From NCBI GenBank assembly GCA_002345675.1, contig DDWL01000008.1, positions 9,095 to 73,094 of the forward strand: a DNA stretch of 64,000 nt, read 5' to 3'. This stretch comes from Bacteroidales bacterium UBA2287 (GTDB lineage Bacteria > Bacteroidota > Bacteroidia > Bacteroidales > Tenuifilaceae). The position numbers were made by a program, and so were the translations under genes. The notes under the pieces were generated by a model that did not search any database, had not been told where the DNA came from, and was given only the letters and a program-made list of their open reading frames with translations. This document shows, in pieces, positions 61,153 to 64,000 of this stretch (positions are counted from its first letter, which is position 1; each line of letters starts with the position of its first letter).

Positions 61153-62391
61153 TTACTTGCCTTGGCAGTACATTTTTAGCATGGGTTCAGCAGGTTGATA
61201 GTTTAGCTCAACAGCCTTGCGAAAATCGCTACAGGCGCCAACTTCGTCCTTAACGTTCATGCGCGAAATGCCACGGTTGAAGTAGGCTTCTGGGTTTTTC
61301 GAATCTTTAGCAATAATCTGGTCGTAGTCGGGTAATGCTCCCTTGTGGTCGCCTAAAATGGCTTTCGAAACTGCGCGGTTGTAGTATGCCTGAACAAAAT
61401 CGGGGTCGAGTTCAATAACCTTAGTAAAATCGCCAATGGAGCCCTTGTAGTCCTTTTGAAATGCTTTGGCAATTCCTCGCCCGTAGTAAGCCCTTTTGTA
61501 TGTTGGCGTTAGTGTTACGGCTTTGTCGAAATCGGCTTGCGCCTTTTTAAAGTCGTTCTTTTTCATGTATGCGCCACCACGTGCGCCATAGGCAAGGTCG
61601 TACTTAGGGTCAACTTTAATTACTTTACTTAAAATGTCAACCGATTCGTCGAGTTTGTTGAGGTTATACTTTACCTGTCCCAAGTTGTAAAGTACTTCTT
61701 TGTCGCTATCGTTAATTTCCATCGACTGAGTAAGGTCGCTTTCGGCTCCTGCGTAGTCCTGAATTTTAAGTTTGAACAAGCCTCTTTGCTTGTATGCATC
61801 GGCAGGATTGGCGGCATTGCTAATCATTTTGTCGTAGTCGGAAATGGCACCCATAAAATCGTCGAGATTGGCTTTCGACTCGCCACGGCTGTAAAATGCT
61901 TCGAGGTTCGAGCCGTCGAGTTCGATGCTGCGATTATAGTCCTTTAGGGCTTCCTCGTAGTTAAGCTGTGCTGCTTTTAAAAGGCCACGCTGGTAGTAGG
62001 CTTGAGCACTCGAATCGTTAAGTTGAATGGCTTTGTCAAAATCGGCCATCGACTCGCTAAACTTATTGGTTTTCCGGTAGCTCATGCCCCTGTTTAGGTA
62101 GTAATCGGAAAATTCGGAGTTCAAGGCTAATGCTGAATTAAAATCGATAATTGCCAGTGAGTCCAATGCAAGGTTCGACTTAGCAACACCCCTGCTATAG
62201 AAGTAGTCGGCAACTTTACTGTTAAACCAAATGGCTCTATCGTACTTTGTTATAGCTTGCTCCCAGCGCAGCGAATCGGCTAAATTTTTACCTTCGGTGT
62301 AAGCCTTATCGGCTAAGCGAGGTTTCATTAAAAAGAAAGCAATAACGACAACAGCAATCAGCACAAGGGCAGCAACTATAAACTTTTTCAT
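61153..62391 (-). CDS. membrane-anchored TPR protein
   Basis: A 412-residue protein with one N-terminal membrane helix (IVAALVLIAVVVIAFFLM) followed by about 11 tetratricopeptide repeats filling the rest (phrases such as YYNRAVSKAILGDHKGALPD, AYYGRGIAKAFQKDYKGSIG). It is probably anchored in the inner membrane with the TPRs in the periplasm, as a scaffold. No enzyme domain is present. A -7 box TATTTTTG lies upstream at 62419-62426. Confidence 0.85.
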   Translation of the reverse strand: MKKFIVAALVLIAVVVIAFFLMKPRLADKAYTEGKNLADSLRWEQAITKYDRAIWFNSKVADYFYSRGVAKSNLALDSLAIIDFNSALALNSEFSDYYLNRGMSYRKTNKFSESMADFDKAIQLNDSSAQAYYQRGLLKAAQLNYEEALKDYNRSIELDGSNLEAFYSRGESKANLDDFMGAISDYDKMISNAANPADAYKQRGLFKLKIQDYAGAESDLTQSMEINDSDKEVLYNLGQVKYNLNKLDESVDILSKVIKVDPKYDLAYGARGGAYMKKNDFKKAQADFDKAVTLTPTYKRAYYGRGIAKAFQKDYKGSIGDFTKVIELDPDFVQAYYNRAVSKAILGDHKGALPDYDQIIAKDSKNPEAYFNRGISRMNVKDEVGACSDFRKAVELNYQPAEPMLKMYCQGK

Positions 62392-62418
62392 TTTGATGAA
62401 TTTTATGGTTTAACGAAA

Positions 62419-62426
62419 CAAAAATA
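62419..62426 (-). promoter_or_regulatory. -7 box of the TPR gene
   Basis: The minus strand reads TATTTTTG, 27 bases before the ATG. The -33 element is unclear. Confidence 0.45.
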
Positions 62427-62464
62427 AGCAAAAAATAGCAAATTAAATTTAAGCTGAAGTTTAA

Positions 62465-62747
62465 TGCTAATTCTTTTTTGAAGTGCTACGATGAGGCTGT
62501 TTGTATAGTAACAGGCGACTAACCTGTGGAGGCGGATTTGCAATTCGCCTCAAGTTTACAATAAGGATTTGTAATCCGATAAATATTAGAACGGGGTTAA
62601 AGGATTAGCTTCCCTGCCTGCCGAAGTGATGGCAAGCAGGCAGAGCTCCCTTTGGTCGGTTGCAAATCCTTAGTTTACAAACCCTCGGATTAACTACGTC
62701 GAACTCGCAAAAAGCGCTCGGTTGCAAATCCGAGGGGACATGGGCTA
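62465..62747. repeat. REP-like cluster of GGATTTGCAA-type inverted repeats
   Basis: Four related pieces lie in opposite orientations: a hairpin at 62529-62551 (GAGGCG ... CGCCTC), GGATTTGTAATCC at 62565-62577, an inverted TTGCAAATCCTTA near 62661, and CTCGG...CCGAG with TTGCAAATCC near 62718-62735. A GC-rich hairpin at 62614-62643 (CTGCCTGCC with GGCAAGCAGGCAG) sits in the middle. No gene is present. Confidence 0.75.
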
Positions 62748-62779
62748 ATAAAAAAAGCGTAACAATTATGCTACGCTTT
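62748..62779 (-). terminator. terminator after the small lipoprotein gene
   Basis: AAAGCGTA (62754-62761) pairs with TACGCTTT (62772-62779), followed on the minus strand by a T run. Confidence 0.8.
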
Positions 62780-62799
62780 AAATTGAATTGTAATAATTA

Positions 62800-63243
62800 T
62801 TAGTTTTTCTCGAAGGTAAGGTAATCGGTTTCTCCACTTCCTCCGCTTATGTCAATTAGTTTTATTTTGACAGCAGTTGCTTCTAAAATATCCCAGTCGT
62901 CGCTTAAGTCTTCAAATGCAGCAGGCGTTGTAAAAAGAATATTAAAATCTAAGTCGCTGGGGCTATCGTCGTCGCTGCTATTCGAAACCGACCAAGTTCC
63001 ACTTACATTTTCGGCTGCTTTTACAGCCGTTAGCGTACTGTTCGAATTAAATGTGAATGCATACCCCGAAAACAGATTTGTTTTATCGGTTTCGCTATCT
63101 AAATAGTAGGTAATTCGCCAAGTTCCAGTCGAAGCAGCAGCTGTCACTTCAGGAATTTGGGTTAAAATGCTCGAGTCTTCTTTTTTGCACGAAGCAAAAC
63201 CAAAAAAAGTAACCAGAACTATTGAAATTAGGATTGATCTCAT
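62800..63243 (-). CDS. small lipoprotein, lipocalin-like
   Basis: A 147-residue lipoprotein (FFGFASCKKED). The body has the pattern GTWRITYYLDSE ... YAFTFNSNSTLTAVK ... VSGTWSVS ... KIKLID ... YLTFEK, reminiscent of lipocalin-like domains of Bacteroidota lipoproteins that may bind small ligands. No partner gene is adjacent, and it has its own terminator. Confidence 0.65.
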   Translation of the reverse strand: MRSILISIVLVTFFGFASCKKEDSSILTQIPEVTAAASTGTWRITYYLDSETDKTNLFSGYAFTFNSNSTLTAVKAAENVSGTWSVSNSSDDDSPSDLDFNILFTTPAAFEDLSDDWDILEATAVKIKLIDISGGSGETDYLTFEKN

Positions 63244-63394
63244 TTTATTTTTTATGAGAAACAGCCAATGGCTATAATATGTTCATTTATTAAAGGAAAG
63301 AATTGCACTAATGCGCATCGATCTGATGTGGTTTTGTTCTTTTTTCTCTATTACAAACAACTATTTTGCTTTATTTGCATTCCATTAATAAATT

Positions 63395-63958
63395 ATGAGA
63401 TACTTTTTGTTAACAATTCTACCAATCCTGTTTTGCTTCCAGCAACTTTCAGGTCAAATTACCCTAAAGAATAAGGTAAACGGAAAAGAGCTGAAAATTG
63501 AAACTAATGATAGGGTTAAGGTAACTTATTATCAGAGCAAATGGGAAATGAAGGGTTTATACCAATTAGTTTTTTACGGAAGAAGTAAAAACGCCAAATC
63601 GGGCAAGTTGGTTGACTATAGCAACTCAACACTAACGATAAAATATGGGCTTCTGCAGAAAAAGCATGTTATTCCAGTAGAATCAATATCTTCAATTACA
63701 AATTATAACCTAACAAAACGACTTGGAGCATTAGTGCTGGTTACTTCTGGTTCAACTGCAGTGTTGATTTTAACAGCAGCAAATTCGCCCTATGTGCTTG
63801 TTTATGGTTTAGGGATGATTATGGGTGTTGTAGCATTGGATGACTTTGTATTTTTCCCTAATAAAAAGATAAAACACGGCGACTGGGTTTTGGTTGTAAA
63901 TGAAGAGAATTTATTGGAAAGTGTTGAGGTTTCAAACGACTTGTTGATAAATACATAA
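63395..63958 (+). CDS. uncharacterised membrane-associated protein
   Basis: A 187-residue protein with a signal peptide (CFQQLSGQIT), a beta-rich domain (about 25-105), two hydrophobic segments (about 109-150: LGALVLVTSGSTAVLILTAA and LVYGLGMIMGVVALDDFVFF), and a short tail. The family is not recognised. The beta domain recalls the short N-terminal domain of the protein at 5960-6694. No operon context is visible. Confidence 0.55.
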   Translation: MRYFLLTILPILFCFQQLSGQITLKNKVNGKELKIETNDRVKVTYYQSKWEMKGLYQLVFYGRSKNAKSGKLVDYSNSTLTIKYGLLQKKHVIPVESISSITNYNLTKRLGALVLVTSGSTAVLILTAANSPYVLVYGLGMIMGVVALDDFVFFPNKKIKHGDWVLVVNEENLLESVEVSNDLLINT

Positions 63959-63975
63959 AGCAGCACAAAAAAAAG

Positions 63976-64000
63976 GGTAGTGTCCTAACAAGTGTGTAAG
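63976..64000. other. possible insertion-sequence terminal repeat at the window edge
   Basis: GGTAGTGTCCTAACAAGTGT followed by GTAAG resembles the ends of IS256-type elements (a GTCC core and TGTGTAA). The transposase would lie outside, so this stays a guess. Confidence 0.25.

Overview
The window looks like part of a Bacteroidota chromosome, probably Bacteroidales or Marinilabiliales. The evidence is a SusC/SusD pair, many lipoproteins with short lipoboxes, -7 boxes of the TAnnTTTG type, paired DUF3857/transglutaminase proteins, and the pyrH-frr order. No rRNA or tRNA gene and no CRISPR array was seen. The species cannot be named from this sequence.

Layout. 1-2885 (minus): two adjacent DUF3857/transglutaminase proteins, the first running off the left edge. 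3129-8577: an AT-rich outer-membrane protein gene, an ECF sigma factor overlapping a membrane protein that joins an anti-sigma-like N-terminus to a beta-barrel-like C-terminus, an outer-membrane protein, an LVIVD-repeat lipoprotein, and a lipoprotein with a recent internal duplication. 9333-14863: nadB, a YfhO-like membrane protein and nfo, interrupted by a 51-unit heptanucleotide array and a group of perfect palindromes. 14874-24773 (minus): four tandem paralogous TPR-TM-SpoIIE phosphatases. Between them lies a 43-residue gene for a double-glycine leader peptide with its own terminator. 24953-31915 (minus): a TetR-TolC-adaptor-RND efflux operon with a gene remnant and simple repeats inside it. 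32407-33722: pyrH and frr.

33909-59141 (plus) is the most coherent system: a predicted polysaccharide utilisation locus for beta-1,2-glucans (sophoran, cyclic beta-1,2-glucan, periplasmic glucans). It holds a membrane-spanning one-component regulator, SusC, SusD, a LamG surface lipoprotein, two GH144-type glucanases, and an unassigned multidomain six-hairpin enzyme. It also holds a GPH sugar transporter with a ~200-residue coiled-coil insertion, a cytoplasmic GH35-type enzyme, a GH94 enzyme of 1,2-beta-oligoglucan phosphorylase length, and a secreted SGNH esterase. The proposed flow is capture and cleavage at the outer membrane, trimming and removal of substituents in the periplasm, import of sophoro-oligosaccharides, then phosphorolysis to glucose 1-phosphate.

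59330-62391 (minus) holds deoC, a MazG-type pyrophosphohydrolase, dtd and a TPR protein. Two unrecognised small envelope genes follow, and a possible insertion-sequence end lies at the right edge.

The intergenic DNA is unusually rich in structured repeats: an 18-bp palindrome that behaves like an insertion, a 349-bp nested inverted-repeat element with a compensatory base-pair change between copies, a second element with 22-bp terminal inverted repeats, and period-7 and period-8 tracts.
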